Of a stretch of 64,000 bases of DNA, positions 21,411 to 33,005 are shown in pieces. The notes under the pieces were generated by a model. The model searched no databases. It saw only the letters and a program-made list of their open reading frames with translations, and had not been told where the DNA came from. The number at the start of each line of letters is the position of its first letter. Position 1 is the stretch's first letter. Both the position numbers and the translations under genes were made by a program. Origin of the DNA: Stenogyne calaminthoides (Eukaryota; Streptophyta; Magnoliopsida; Lamiales; Lamiaceae); the NCBI GenBank assembly GCA_037126765.1, contig JBBCBC010000007.1:22391667-22455666 (forward strand), read 5' to 3'.

Positions 21411-24400
21411 TCAGCTTGAAATATCATCAGGAATATCTTCTAACATGCGATTTATATCAGTGTAGCCATCTGCAACGCTGGAGAAATCACCGTAACAATC
21501 TTGATTTTCCTCCATCAGATAGTTAGAAACTCCTGAATAATGATTCTCCTTCATCAATTGTCCATTCTCCATGGCTATATGTTTATGCTTGGGAGTCCAA
21601 TCGGGTCGACTCCACAAGTACAAAGGAGGCGGGTCCAAGTTCCATTGCTCGATTTGCTGATCGTGCACGTCCACTGACCCGGGAAGGTAAAATGACTAAA
21701 ACATCCTCCAAACTCTTATTACACTATATATTTAAATCATAATATAAAGTGAAGACGACTTATTATCATCAATGTATGAATACCTTGCCAGATAATATAT
21801 GGTCATCTTCCCATATAAGGTCATACGGATCCTTTTTCCTTTCCAATCTGTGATATTAAAGACGATGATGAGTATTGAGTCTTGAAATTTTCAAGTTATC
21901 AATTACCCCTCCGTCCCATCCGTCCAATTTTAGATTGTCTATTTACTATTTGGTTCGTATTTTAGTATGCGAGTTGTTTATTAATATTTGAAATGATAAA
22001 GAGATTTTTAAGGTAGGGTATGATAGTCCTACCTCTCATTTATCTCACACCTCCTTAAAAGTCACTTTATCATTACATATACTATGAACAACTCGTTCGT
22101 TAAAACACAAGCCAAAAAGTGAAATGGTGAAATGGTCAAACAAAAACAGGACGGAGGTAGTACATCTTACCCTTCAGTCACTTTCGGAACTATGAGAATA
22201 AGAAGCTTTGGCCTGAAGCTCAGAGCCTTGTCTATAAATCGGTTTGCATGGAATGCATGGACCCCAAAAGGAGGATTTAGCCCCACTATCTAGAAAGATG
22301 CAACACAATATGTCACATCAAGAGGAATATATTTTTGGTATTTCAGAAAATTAAATGCACATACCAGTTTAGACCCTTCTGGTAATTCTTCCAAACCAAC
22401 ACTCATCCAATCCCTTCTTTCAAAACTGAAATCATTCTAAAAACCAAACAAGATGTTGCATGATATGACTAGAGGTGTGGTAAAGAGCATACTAGAGCTA
22501 TATAAATCCAAAAAAACTAAAATGGAATAGACATTAACACTGAAATGCCACAGTAGAATCTAGACGATAACCATTATGTACCTTGGGTTGTATGAGGTCA
22601 TAATTCCTGAAGGAGCACTTTTTTCCCATTCTGTCAAGTTCTTCCTTCATCAACAAGCTGAAGTCGTTGGATCCACAGGAGAAGTCAACTATCTTTAGAA
22701 CAAGTTGATTAAATCATTAGATACCTTCGGAATGGTTGAGATACATCCAATCTTGAAATGTAAATCATATAGTGCTGTATTTCAAATTACCCAATAACTT
22801 TCCAGATTTTCTCAAACGATTACGAACAGTTGAACAATAACAACTCGAATATACAAACCGAAATATACACTAGTATTTTGCTAAGACTCACCAACTAATC
22901 ATCAATTAAACATGCAAATGATGAGGGTGTAAACTGTTCTTACTGTGTCACCGTCTTGAGCATACCAACGCAGCTGATTAACAACCTGCAGTTTTAACCA
23001 GCTGCATATTAACTTCATCTGGTACAAGTCTTCGTATAAAACAAGAAGTATGTATACAATAAAATACAAAGGCACATATAGATCTTTGTCTGTTAGAGCC
23101 AGGAACTCAACAAAAAAACAAACACAAAATGTTGATCCAAAACAAGTTTTAGATGCAAGCAGAAGTATGACAGGTTTGTGCACATCTGTTAGAAGTATTT
23201 CTTATAATAAGATTACAGGCATCACATGGGAAAATGGGAACATAACATATTATGAGGAATCACACCATGCACTTTAGACCTTGCCTTATGCTTGTGGTTA
23301 GACTTGTCATGAGAAACATATGAAATGTACTCCGTACAATTTCATCAATGAAGTTACATTTTCGATTAAAAAGGACAACGAAAATAAAAAATAAGTAACT
23401 AAAAGTTTATAGAAAATCTTTCCTTACCTGCTTTAGCTTATCGACTTTTGTGAAGTGCCGACCAAACGATGTATAACGCATACCATGGATAAATGGAGCA
23501 AGATAGACCCGCAGATTCTTCTGAAAATACACGCCAAAGATATCAATAACTAAAGGGTCTACCTTTCCAGTCTAAGAAAGCCCTAAATCATACACAGACG
23601 ACAAATATAACCTGCAATTTACTGTGCATTAAAAAACATATGGCATTTGAATCTTATATGGACATGATTAAAACATGTTGACATGTATTAAGACAACACC
23701 ATTTTAAAGCCTTCACCAAAACTGGGGTAGGTGGGTTTTTTTCCCTACTTTATAATGAGTATCTAACCAATCCTGGACTTACGGGTTTAGAGGAACATGA
23801 GAAATTTATTATGTGCATGTTATTTACTGAATTTAGAAACAACGAAGGAACTTGTTGGGGGATGCTTCTAATTAACTGTGCTATAAGGGGTAGCAAATCT
23901 AAGTTAGTGATATATGGATGACAATTGCAGAAAATCAACTCCCACCAATCTCTTATAACGATAACTAGGCTGCTACTTCTCGTAGCTGTATTGTGCACTT
24001 AGAAACACTACTATAATGTGCAACGATGAGGCCATACGATTAAATATATAGGAGTAAAAGATGCTCAAGAAATCAAGCATCTGAATAAAATGTGAAACTG
24101 GTAGAACAGAATATCAGATTTGTAAGTATAGAATGATGTATATCATCTGTACCTAATTATTCACAAATGGTACAAACCTTCCATTTGATCATCCGAGTAA
24201 GAACGGCAGGTTCACAGACAGCTTTTGCATCCTTAACAGTACCTCCTTCTCGTAATATCTTTAGAGCTGCTTCCATAGCCTAGGAAAATCAATAGCTGAG
24301 TTGATAAATAAAAGAGATAAGATCAACAAGATTAGAAAGACCAAAGAATGTTCACAAATACAAAATTGAGAAGGGCATCTCCTTCACCTCAAATTTTTCA

Positions 24401-27400
24401 GACTTTCTTTTCCAAAGATATTAGGAATAACCACTGCCAACCCATAATACTTTTATGATTTGATCCCGGATTGACCATTTCAAAGTTGGCAACAAAAAAT
24501 TAATAAAATGGGTCTCAGATTGGACACATGTACTATGGGAGGCAAATTTGGGATTAAATTTGCAGGTAGATGTCAAACAAAAAGAAAACTTCTCATGCTT
24601 TTGTTAGAGTCTATAAACAACTGGTCAGCCGATAGAGAAGGAAATATACCTGTACCGAGTGCTCTACCTTTCCTAGGGTAATTGTCTTGTCCATTTTGAA
24701 ATTTGTGGAGGAATCAAGATTACATTTCCTCTTCTGTTCGGCATAAAATTCTTCCACATTAATAGAAGATTTTGAGTGCTCCATTAATCGCTGTATTCTG
24801 CAGAGAAAAAACAAACTGAACATCATATCCTTCAAGCACATAATAGTCCCCAATAAAAACGGTGGAAAATTTTTTAAATATAAATAAATATGAAGGTTAT
24901 CACCGGCTTTTTATTCCTGCAGTCGGAATGTATTCATCTGCAGTCTCTTCTGGAATTTTTTTCATACTTGAAGTTGACATTGGCTTAGCAGTTATTTGGG
25001 GCAACTTAATTTCTTTCTTTAGGGAAGGCTTCTGGGTACTACTGCTTTTAGAAATATCAGCATTCTTTGGAAACATCATACGCGTACTGAGGTTCAGTTT
25101 AGAAACCTTTCCAGTAATGTTTTTCTCATTTTTGTTGATAGAATCACCTGTTTTTCCTTTAGAAACTTTATCCACTTTATTTTGATCTGTAAGGATTCCG
25201 AATGCCTTACTCTTCCTTGCTGACATCACATTTAACTTATCTGGATGTTGATCTCTTTTCCCATCGTCATTAGGGAATAGCAAATGATCCCTTCTCGGTG
25301 TGAAAATTCTACGACAGATCTTATGATCCCTGAAAAGCATATTTGCAACTCACAAGAATTCGTGGAATCTCAAGTAAATATTCAAGAATTTAAATGAACA
25401 TACATGCAATATATCAAGATTCGATTGTTCAAAAGACCCGTCCAAGCCCTTTGAATGATATTTTCAGCATCATTGCGATAAAAAGAAAATTCCCTGTAAA
25501 ATTTAACAAGATGTTATACCTCATAGATATTTTGCACAAGTAACACAAAAAACAAAATCTTCAGGACAACCTTGGCAAGCATTTACTGTGGTATGCCTTT
25601 GGACAGCGTCTGCATATTGCAAATTGCATCTCAGGTACCTTTTTATCTTCTTCTTGTTTACAAACAACACATTTATGAGCAGGGCATGTAAATGAATCTC
25701 CAGCTTTGATTCTCTTCTGAAATTCTCGAGCTCGATTTTGATCTCTAGGGAAAAGCAGCTCTGATAGGCACTGTGGATGATAGAACTGCCCGCAGGTTGC
25801 TGAGACACACGGGAAGACCTTGCAAGATCAAAAGACCAGTTGCTATTAGTTTGATTTATGCTTAAGTGGCACTTGTATTTTTTCATTACTATCTGAGGCA
25901 GGGTAAATATTGGATTGCAGCATAATGATGTACCAATTCTTGATGGAGAAAACTATCAAATTATCAAGATTGACACATGTTTGACTGGTGTGTTAAAATA
26001 TTAATTGAGGGTCATTTTGATGAAAAAGTATTAAAAAGTACTACATTCTGCAAAGAAAGAGCAAAAGACAAATGAGGTTATGTAGTTCAGTACAATGTCT
26101 TTGTGAGTCAAAGGGAGACTAAGCAGGTGGCTGGAGGCATTTTAAAGAGTTGGAAATTAGAAAATCACAAGTACTCTTCACTATTTTACTTTCCAAATTG
26201 TCGAAATAGACGCACCTCTGCACCAGAAGATTTATCAGAACTACCCAACCTACCACAAATAAAGCATTGGTGCAGTTGATATTTGCAATTACTGCACAAG
26301 AAAGTCAGAATAGCCTGCAAAAGAACCAGATATTTTTTTTCAGTTCAGATTTATGATTAATAGAACTACAAATATAGAAAGAGATATGTGAGAGAGGAAG
26401 TAATGAAAAAGTAAACCGTACATCAACTTGCTCACGGCTGTAACAAAGAGATTCACAAAAATTATGGGCACCCGATTCTAAAGTTGGATGAAAGGATCGC
26501 ATGCACCTCCCTTCACAACTGCATTTTTGGTAAAACAATTAAATCATAAGCTAATATCATGATATAAAGTGGGATATTCCAAAAAAATGGCCAAAACTTC
26601 TCAAGCCTTTTCTTCTTTACTGATTTTGAATCTATGAACATTCTGAAAGTTAAAAATAAGATAAAACTTGCATACGCCAGTAATTCGCCACCATCATCAC
26701 ACAATGTGCAGACATTATCAAATAATTCGTGTTTGTCTTCATCGCTAAAATCATCATGGTCATCACTGTTGGCATCATCATCCTCATAAACTATAAACTT
26801 TAGTTTCTTCTCTGTTTTATTTTCCTGCAAACAGAGTTCGTATTCTCCTTATTAAGAAATTAGAAAAGATTGCCTATGAGATCCCTGGCAATAAAGTTCT
26901 TAATCTTTAAGCACTAACCTCAGCAAAACCTTTCCGCTTTCCAGATATTTGAGAGAGAAAGTTACAGAGACTCTGTTTCATTAAATATTAAGAATAGAAT
27001 GCATTGCAAAAGCAGTTTAGTTACTTAGATACAACTAAAGAATTCAAAATAACTAGTACTGCTAGTAGAATGAACAATTAATTTAGAAAAAATTCTTTGG
27101 CAACAACTAGAGGTTTATACAAAAAAAATTAAAACCATTAAAGTGCATAATAACTTGAAAGTTAACTACGGATGAATCTTCATCTTTGAGTTCTTCATTT
27201 TGCTCTTAGAATATTCCACATTGCTCTCGTTTTACCTTTCTTCTTAGATTTTATAAATGGTAAATAGATGAAAGTGGTACAGTCTTTGGTCAAACCACTC
27301 CCACCATTCTCCAAATCGACAATGGCCAATTCCCTCTCTTAATCTCCTTGTTTCTGCACTTCTATTTGTTTTTAGATACACATAATGATGCCAACAGATT

Positions 27401-28129
27401 CTGTAAAACATTTCCTCCTTTTTCTATTTTCTTAGAAGATTTTGAACCTCTTTTAAAATAAAATGGATAAAAAGATCTCATCACCAGGTTAAATATTATG
27501 ATGTGAATGACTTGGATAAAATGAAAAAAAAAAAAAAAAAATTGTTATAAAAGGATCAGAACTGAGAATAAAAGTTTCTGCAAATAGTATGCACCATTAC
27601 ATATTTTTTCTGGAATTTGAAAATGAAATCTCAAAAACATCAACCAGCCTGAAGGGTGTGAATCAGGATCTCCCCCAAAATCTGAGTAAGGCTTGCAAAG
27701 TATAATTTGGACTTCTTGTTTGATCAAACTACATATCATCTATAATAAACACATGATTCAAGAGGGCGTAATTTATCATGAGTTTGGTTCATTAAATTAC
27801 ACTATTACAGAGATTAGTTCAAACAATCCGTTATCCTATTTATTACCATTCATGACTTAACTCAAATAAGTAGATCAAGGACACATGATATTATTAATTC
27901 CGCAAATCAAGATATGTCGCATTTTTCAAGCATATGAGAACAAATGATACCCAAATACAGTAGCAATAATGGGAGGATTAAACCTTGGCTTTTGCAATAT
28001 CCTTATCCCTTGCAGCAGCTTCTTTTATCATTTGCAATTGGTCCACAAGATCATTCTCAGAAGGCGGAACCTCATACGAACTGAATGCAGGTGAATCAAG
28101 CATCAGATAAGAATCAAGAAGATCTAAAA

Positions 28130-28165
<36 letters not shown>

Positions 28166-28610
28166 TACACAACTAAGGATATGCCTACCTAAAGGTTTTT
28201 CTGATGTGTTTCCATATTTCTTCTATAGATTCCTCTTCCGACTTCCTTTTTAGAAAGTGGAGATAGTGAACTGAGATCAAAACAGTCCTTACAGTCTTTT
28301 CATAACCATTTCTTGGTCTTTGGAGCTTTATCCATCTCGCAAACTTGGAATCCGGAAGGACATAAATTTCTGGAGTAACATAAGAGAGTTCAAACTTCCA
28401 TGCGATTACCTTCTTGTAGATTACTCCACACCCATTTTCCACCATTCCTTGAAGAATGGTATGCTCTGTGGCTACCGGATTGTGCTCTTTATGGTCGTCC
28501 CATCTAAGTGGTAAGCTTGAAAACGAAATCAGCTCTTTCTTACTATTAACAAAATAATAGTTCGTCACACACTCTGCAACAATTTCACCCTCTTCTTCCG
28601 ATGATTCCAT
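21411..28610 (-). CDS. EDM2: EDM2-like PHD-finger / methyltransferase-like chromatin protein
   Basis: Eighteen coding exons on the minus strand: 28610-28189, 28080-27984, 26972-26919, 26824-26676, 26518-26422, 26314-26216, 25818-25571, 25493-25404, 25329-24904, 24797-24650, 24279-24178, 23520-23428, 22985-22944, 22692-22582, 22436-22365, 22289-22171, 21847-21784, 21695-21411. They give 905 aa, all GT-AG and in frame. Order: an N-terminal module ending near RTVLISVHYLHFLKR, an acidic stretch, a chain of Cys/His-rich PHD-type modules (about residues 225-390, from CTLCDDGGELL to CRRCPKAYHSKCLP), a basic linker, then a DNMT2/SAM-methyltransferase-like region (about 640-790) with DFSCGSNDFS and GLNPPFGV. 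Arabidopsis EDM2 is a nuclear silencing and alternative-polyadenylation factor that controls RPP7 and transposon-bearing introns. That protein is about 1300 aa; this one stops shortly after the methyltransferase-like part and lacks the long C-terminal tail. Introns carry a Stowaway and a TA tract. Confidence 0.9.
21906..22160. mobile_element. Stowaway MITE in an EDM2-like intron
   Basis: The 255-bp element starts CCCCTCCGTCC and ends GGACGGAGGTAG, with TA duplications at 21904-21905 and 22161-22162. It fills most of the intron between the exons at 22289-22171 and 21847-21784, ending 8 bp from the donor's TA. Same family as 18916-19154 and 30697-30935. Confidence 0.9.
28133..28163. repeat. (TA)n microsatellite in EDM2-like intron 1
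   Basis: A TA run of about 31 bp inside the 108-bp first coding intron (28188-28081), close to its donor side. Length changes here would alter the size of this short intron. Confidence 0.9.
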
Positions 28611-29200
28611 ACGGTCCAATCCTGCACGACAGGACACATAAATTAAGCATTCAATGACCAGTTTTTTAAAAATGTCATGAACTAAAGCTATGTAAGTGTA
28701 ACCCTAAGGCTCAAAACATACTAAGACACATAAATTAAGCATTCAATGACCAGTTTTTTTATAAATGTGATGAACTAAAGCTATATATATGTAACCCTAA
28801 GGCTCAAAACATACTAAGACACATAAATTAAGCATTCAATGATCAGTTTTGTTTGCTAATAATGACATGAACTAAAGCTGTGTAAGGTGTAACCCTAGGG
28901 CTCAAAACATACGAAGATGATGAGCTACGAAAATTTGACAAAAGCAGAAGGAGAATTTCTCCCGCTAACGAAAAAATTCCGAAAAATACAAGTGAATGCG
29001 GTATCAGAAATCACAATTCACAAGTGCTTGTGGTAATGTGAAGTTTAGAACAAGTTACATCAGTAGCCATAGATATAAAGAGACGCCTACCACCAAAATC
29101 GGAGTGAGAACGTCGCCGGTGATTCAGAATCAGGCAAAATCAGAGAATGTGTAGTCACTTGATCAACAGTAAATACCTAGCTTAGTGAGAGGGAGAGAAA
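28611..29200 (-). other. EDM2-like 5' UTR: untranslated exon and intron
   Basis: The start-codon exon begins at 28621, 11 bp before the ATG, after the acceptor GTCGTGCAG. A plausible donor on the minus strand, TTTTGGTG|GTAGGC, ends an untranslated exon at about 29091-29200. The intron of about 470 bp contains the three tandem repeats. The transcription start itself is not determined. Confidence 0.6.
28633..28913. repeat. three tandem ~92-bp repeats in the EDM2-like 5'-UTR intron
   Basis: Copies start at 28633, 28725 and 28818, each with GACACATAAATTAAGCATTC. All contain CAATGA(C/T)CAGTTTT, GAACTAAAGCT and GTAACCCTA(A/G)GGCTCAAAACATAC. Periods are 92 and 93 bp. The first copy ends 10 bp from the 3' splice site at 28622-28623 that precedes the start-codon exon. 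Confidence 0.93.
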
Positions 29201-30207
29201 AATGCATTAAAACAAAAACGAAATCAAAACAAGTTGAATGAATGAGCGTGTAGAAGATTTTATTTCTCCTGAATTCTGCTTCACCATTTTTGCGTGTTTG
29301 TTGTTGTCACAAGCTGGTTGGTTCTGGTACTCCTCTCTCCTCCGTTTAACTACTTTATTCTTTTCTGCAAATTTTCCTTTTCTTTTATTAATAGACCGGT
29401 GTTTGGTTTTATTGCCATGCATTTATTTGTACACAATGTAAAGGAATGAGAATTGCGATTTGGTACCTTCACCTTCCAAAAGGCAAAGTACATATGTGCA
29501 TCAATTTCATTGTATACCAATATATAAAAATACAAGTTAGGAGAGTGAACAATCATTGTTATAGCAAGTTGAACTACACTAAATAGAGTGATTTGATTTT
29601 ACTTTTCACCAATAATTTTAAATATCAATTTTTTTTTTATAATGTATCATATTTATTTTTTGTGGTGTAAAGAAAAAAACGATAACAAACAAACCATCAT
29701 ATTCTTTATGACAATTACATTTTTGAATTAGAGATATTTTTTAATTGTAGTCATTTTGTTTTTAATAGTTAGTTTTCTAATTATTTATCCAAAGTAATTG
29801 TGTCTTTTCAATTTAAATTTTAATATTATAATTGATATAGGCTTATTGTTTAATTATTTTGATGTGATAAAATTAAATCATCGAGAAACTAAACATCTTA
29901 TTAGTGAAAAAAAAATCTAACATCAAATGTTCACCAATATTTAGTTTTAAAAAATATTATATATAAAAAAAGTTTTTTTACAATTTCTAATATGTAATAT
30001 ATTTTAATCAATATTTATTTGTTTTTTTTTTTGGTAATTCATTTTTATAAGTAATTTATTTAGTTATCATTCATAGATTAATATACTACAACATGCTACA
30101 ACATAGTGATATCTTTCATATTAATACAAGCCGTGCATTAAAAAAAATCGAAAACGCATTTTTATAATTTTTATATTACAATTACGGCACTACAAGCACT
30201 AAACTAA

Positions 30208-30209
<2 letters not shown>

Positions 30210-30250
<41 letters not shown>
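30210..30250. repeat. (TA)n microsatellite
   Basis: Uninterrupted TA run of about 41 bp. Confidence 0.95.
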
Positions 30251-30254
<4 letters not shown>

Positions 30255-30468
30255 GCTTATATGTTATTCCTAAGTGATTTTTATATAGGAATAGCATAAG
30301 CCTAAACATATATTTGTAGACAAAAACTCGTATAAGACGAAGTACAACTTAGCACAAATCACATCTACCCCTCCCCAAGTGTTAAAGTGATCATGCTCAA
30401 ATTATGTTCTGTCTTACCATGAGACTGTCTCATGCGAGTGTATCTCATATTTGTATCATTCTAATAAT

Positions 30469-30495
30469 CATGCATCGCATGGGAAAAAATACTAG
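30469..30495 (+). mobile_element. possible Helitron 3' terminus
   Basis: The hairpin CATGC-ATC-GCATG (30469-30481) is followed after 10 nt by CTAG (30492-30495) and then T. This matches Helitron 3' ends, which have a short stem-loop, about 10 nt, CTRR, and insertion before T. The 5' end and any coding part were not found. Confidence 0.45.
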
Positions 30496-30696
30496 TTATT
30501 TCTAAGAGTTAATATTTTACAAATAAAGTATTGATCTTTATAAATAATAATAGTAGTTGTACAAGGTGAAAATAATGCACATAATATATTTTTTATATTT
30601 TATTAAAATGTACTCCCTCTATCTCGAAATCGTTTGAATATTTACTATTTACGCGTAGTTTAATGTGAGAGTACCTAATCTAATAGTAAAAAAATA

Positions 30697-30935
30697 CTCT
30701 CTCTGTCCCGGAAGACTCTGCACAGTTACTGTTCCGCTTGTGTTTTTGCGAGCGAGTTATTTATTACTATTTGAAATAATAAAATAATTTTAAGAAATGC
30801 GTTTGACAGAGGAGGGGGTAAGACTATCATACCCCAACTTAAAAATCACTTTATTATTTCAAATACTAATAAACAACTCGAACGCAAAAACACGAGCAAA
30901 AAGTAAGTGTGCTAAGTCTTCTGGAACGGAGGGAG
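30697..30935. mobile_element. Stowaway MITE
   Basis: The 239-bp element is flanked by TA (30695-30696 and 30936-30937). It starts CTCTCTCTGTCCCGGAAGAC and ends in the approximate inverse, GTCTTCTGGAACGGAGGGAG. Exactly the same length and inner arms as the copy at 18916-19154. Confidence 0.9.
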
Positions 30936-31719
30936 TATGATTTATACACATCTCAATAAGAAAAAAAATTATAAATACACATTTTACATTTTTCATCCAA
31001 AAATATCCTCATCTAGCTACCCATCCATATATATATATAAGTAAATTTTATAAGTATGTGTTAATCAAATATTACATTTAAATGTATATTATAAATTTTA
31101 AAATTAAGGATAAGAGGTGAATAAAATTGAATTATTACATTTAGTAAAAATTATTATTATAAAAAATTTATTCAAATTTAGAAGTAAAATTAATGATATT
31201 TATAATAATAAATAATAATAAAAAGATAATTACTTCACATTGTTAAATTTATTTATTAATATTTACAAAATTAAGATATAATAAATAAATAGAAAGGAAT
31301 ATATCTAATCAAATTAAATAAAAGAGAAATAGTCTATATTTAATCAAGTTTTAAGAAATAAGAGAGAGTGTGGGCCAACCATGTGGGTATAAATCTTTTT
31401 TTCTAATAAGGGTATATATGTATTTTTATTAGAAAATGGGTAAATATTTTTTTTCTTATAGGAAATGGGTAGAGCATTTTAATTTTTAGTGAAAGTGGGT
31501 ATATATCTTTCTTTCTTTTTTTCCCTTTTTGGTGAGGGTTAATTGGTAAAGTAATGACATATTATGTAAATAAAAGGGAATAAAGTAGTTTTAATATGAA
31601 AAAAGTAATAACATGATATGTAATACTTAGATGTATTGAGGGTATAGTTTATATTTGTTGTGTCACTATTAATTTGGCACAAGCCAATTAATATTTCATT
31701 AAGTAATAAAGGAACCCAA

Positions 31720-32350
31720 TCGGATAGCTGGGCCAAACTCGCCCCGCCCGACAATAGTCGCCAAGCTCGCCCACATGAGATGGACTCTAGCTCATCAAGA
31801 AAGGGCCGAGGTCGCCACGACCAAGTAAAGTAACTAGCTCATAGAGCTCTCAGAAAATCCTATGAAAATAAAGGGTCAAGAGCTCGTTATGAGCTAGCTC
31901 AATTAGTTCGGACTAGCTCATTGAGAGCTCATCGACCAGCTCACTATGAGCTCGCTCAATGAGCTCCCATCTAGCTCACTATGAGCTTGCTCGATGAGCT
32001 CCAATCAAGCTCACTCACATCTTACCACTAGCTCACTAAGAGCTCGCTCAATGAGCTCTCATCAAGCTAGCTCGCCCAGAAAGCAATATGCAAGAGGTCT
32101 TTATCCAGAGTTCGTCCGGAAAGTACAGCAGGTACAATGTCCGCCGCTAGGAGTTCGCTTGTACGAAGGGGAGTTAATACCGCAACGTGGTACTAAGTCA
32201 GGAAAACCATCTAAATGTAGCTAAATCAATGACTTGAACTACAAGACGACAACTTTGGTCACGCAATTTGGGGAAAGATCAGAGAACTACGGCGAAGGAC
32301 TCAAGGGCTTGCCAGGTGTCGCGCTGCTAGCTGAGGCGAGCTCCCAAGAG
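31720..32350. repeat. GAGCTC-rich degenerate repeat segment
   Basis: A block of much higher GC content than its surroundings. It repeats variants of AGCTCACTATGAGCTCGCTC and AATGAGCT at least five times between about 31880 and 32070. Flanking motifs CTCGCCC and AGCTCATCAAG also recur. Because GAGCTC is its own inverse, the block could fold. Its origin is not recognised; it may be part of an LTR or leader. Confidence 0.6.
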
Positions 32351-32534
32351 CTCCCAAAAGATGTCGGAAATTAATGTAAATCCTTTGAACTCTATTGTTT
32401 GATTAGTTAGTTACCACAAAAAGTCATATTCCACACAATTAATCCATTTAAACTAGCTATCAACAATATTGATGTAGTTGCTTTATTTTCATTTTTAGAA
32501 ATGTTTAATTGAATTTATAACAGACCTTTTTGAC

Positions 32535-32597
32535 AAATGTTTAAACGATTCCGAGAAATGTTCAAACGATTTCAAGAAATGTTCAAACGATTTCAAG
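32535..32597. repeat. 21-bp unit repeated three times
   Basis: AAATGTTCAAACGATTTCAAG occurs twice exactly (32556-32576, 32577-32597), preceded by a variant copy at 32535-32555. It abuts the Stowaway-like right end ACGGAGGGAG. Confidence 0.9.
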
Positions 32598-32607
32598 ACG
32601 GAGGGAG

Positions 32608-32917
32608 TATTATTTATTTTTACCTAATAGTATTATAGTTGGTGTATCCAAATTTTAGTCTATGGTCAAATTATTTTGCAAGTATACATAATTCAATTCA
32701 ATTGGCAACTGAATTGGAGTGGAAGAAGGCATTTGATAAACATCTCTTTTTTTCTTTTCTTTTTTAAAGCATTTGATAACTTTTTTTAAAAAGAAAAAAT
32801 TATTGCAATTTGCAAATACAAGTAAAGAAGGGAAATTCAACTACAAAATTTAATTAGAGCTCTCAAAAGGACTGGAATCCCGAGTAAATAATTAGCACTT
32901 CTTCTAATAAAATTAAT
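32608..32917. other. intergenic DNA, no gene seen
   Basis: AT-rich sequence between the Stowaway-like end and the truncated LINE. Nothing recognisable. Confidence 0.5.
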
Positions 32918-33005
32918 AAAGTAATACAAGGATATAGATAAAATTGATGGTGTTATCTATAAAAGTAATACAAGGATATAGATAAAATTGATGGTGTTAT
33001 CTATA
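32918..33005 (+). repeat. 44-bp perfect tandem duplication at the LINE 5' edge
   Basis: The unit beginning AAAGTAATACAAGGATATAG and ending GTTATCTATA occurs at 32918-32961 and 32962-33005 with no mismatch seen. The second half of the unit is LINE coding sequence (reads KIDGVIY), so the duplication includes the junction. Confidence 0.93.

Larger units (their letters stand above)
29201..30612. other. AT-rich intergenic DNA upstream of the EDM2-like gene
   Basis: Very AT-rich sequence with a long TA run at 30210-30250, a decayed MITE of the GACGGTCTCA family near 30325-30450 and a possible Helitron 3' end at 30469-30495. I see no gene. Confidence 0.6.
30613..32607. mobile_element. split Stowaway/mariner-like termini about 2 kb apart
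   Basis: The left end is CTCCCTCTATCTCGAAATCGTTTGAA (first 20: 30613-30632) after TA. The right end is TTCAAACGATTTCAAGACGGAGGGAG in reverse complement (its last 20 bp: 32588-32607) before TA. The arms match for about 26 bp, better than two random Stowaways would. The interior holds another Stowaway (30697-30935) and a GAGCTC-rich segment. No transposase was recognised. Confidence 0.5.

Noticed and set aside
24862..25185. 107-codon plus-strand reading frame
   Set aside because: Opposite strand of the 426-bp EDM2-like exon; no family resemblance.
28611..28637. Upstream ATG giving MSCRAGLDR before the EDM2-like start
   Set aside because: These bases lie at and beyond the 3' splice site at 28622-28623, so they are mostly intronic. 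The start at 28610 fits the family better.
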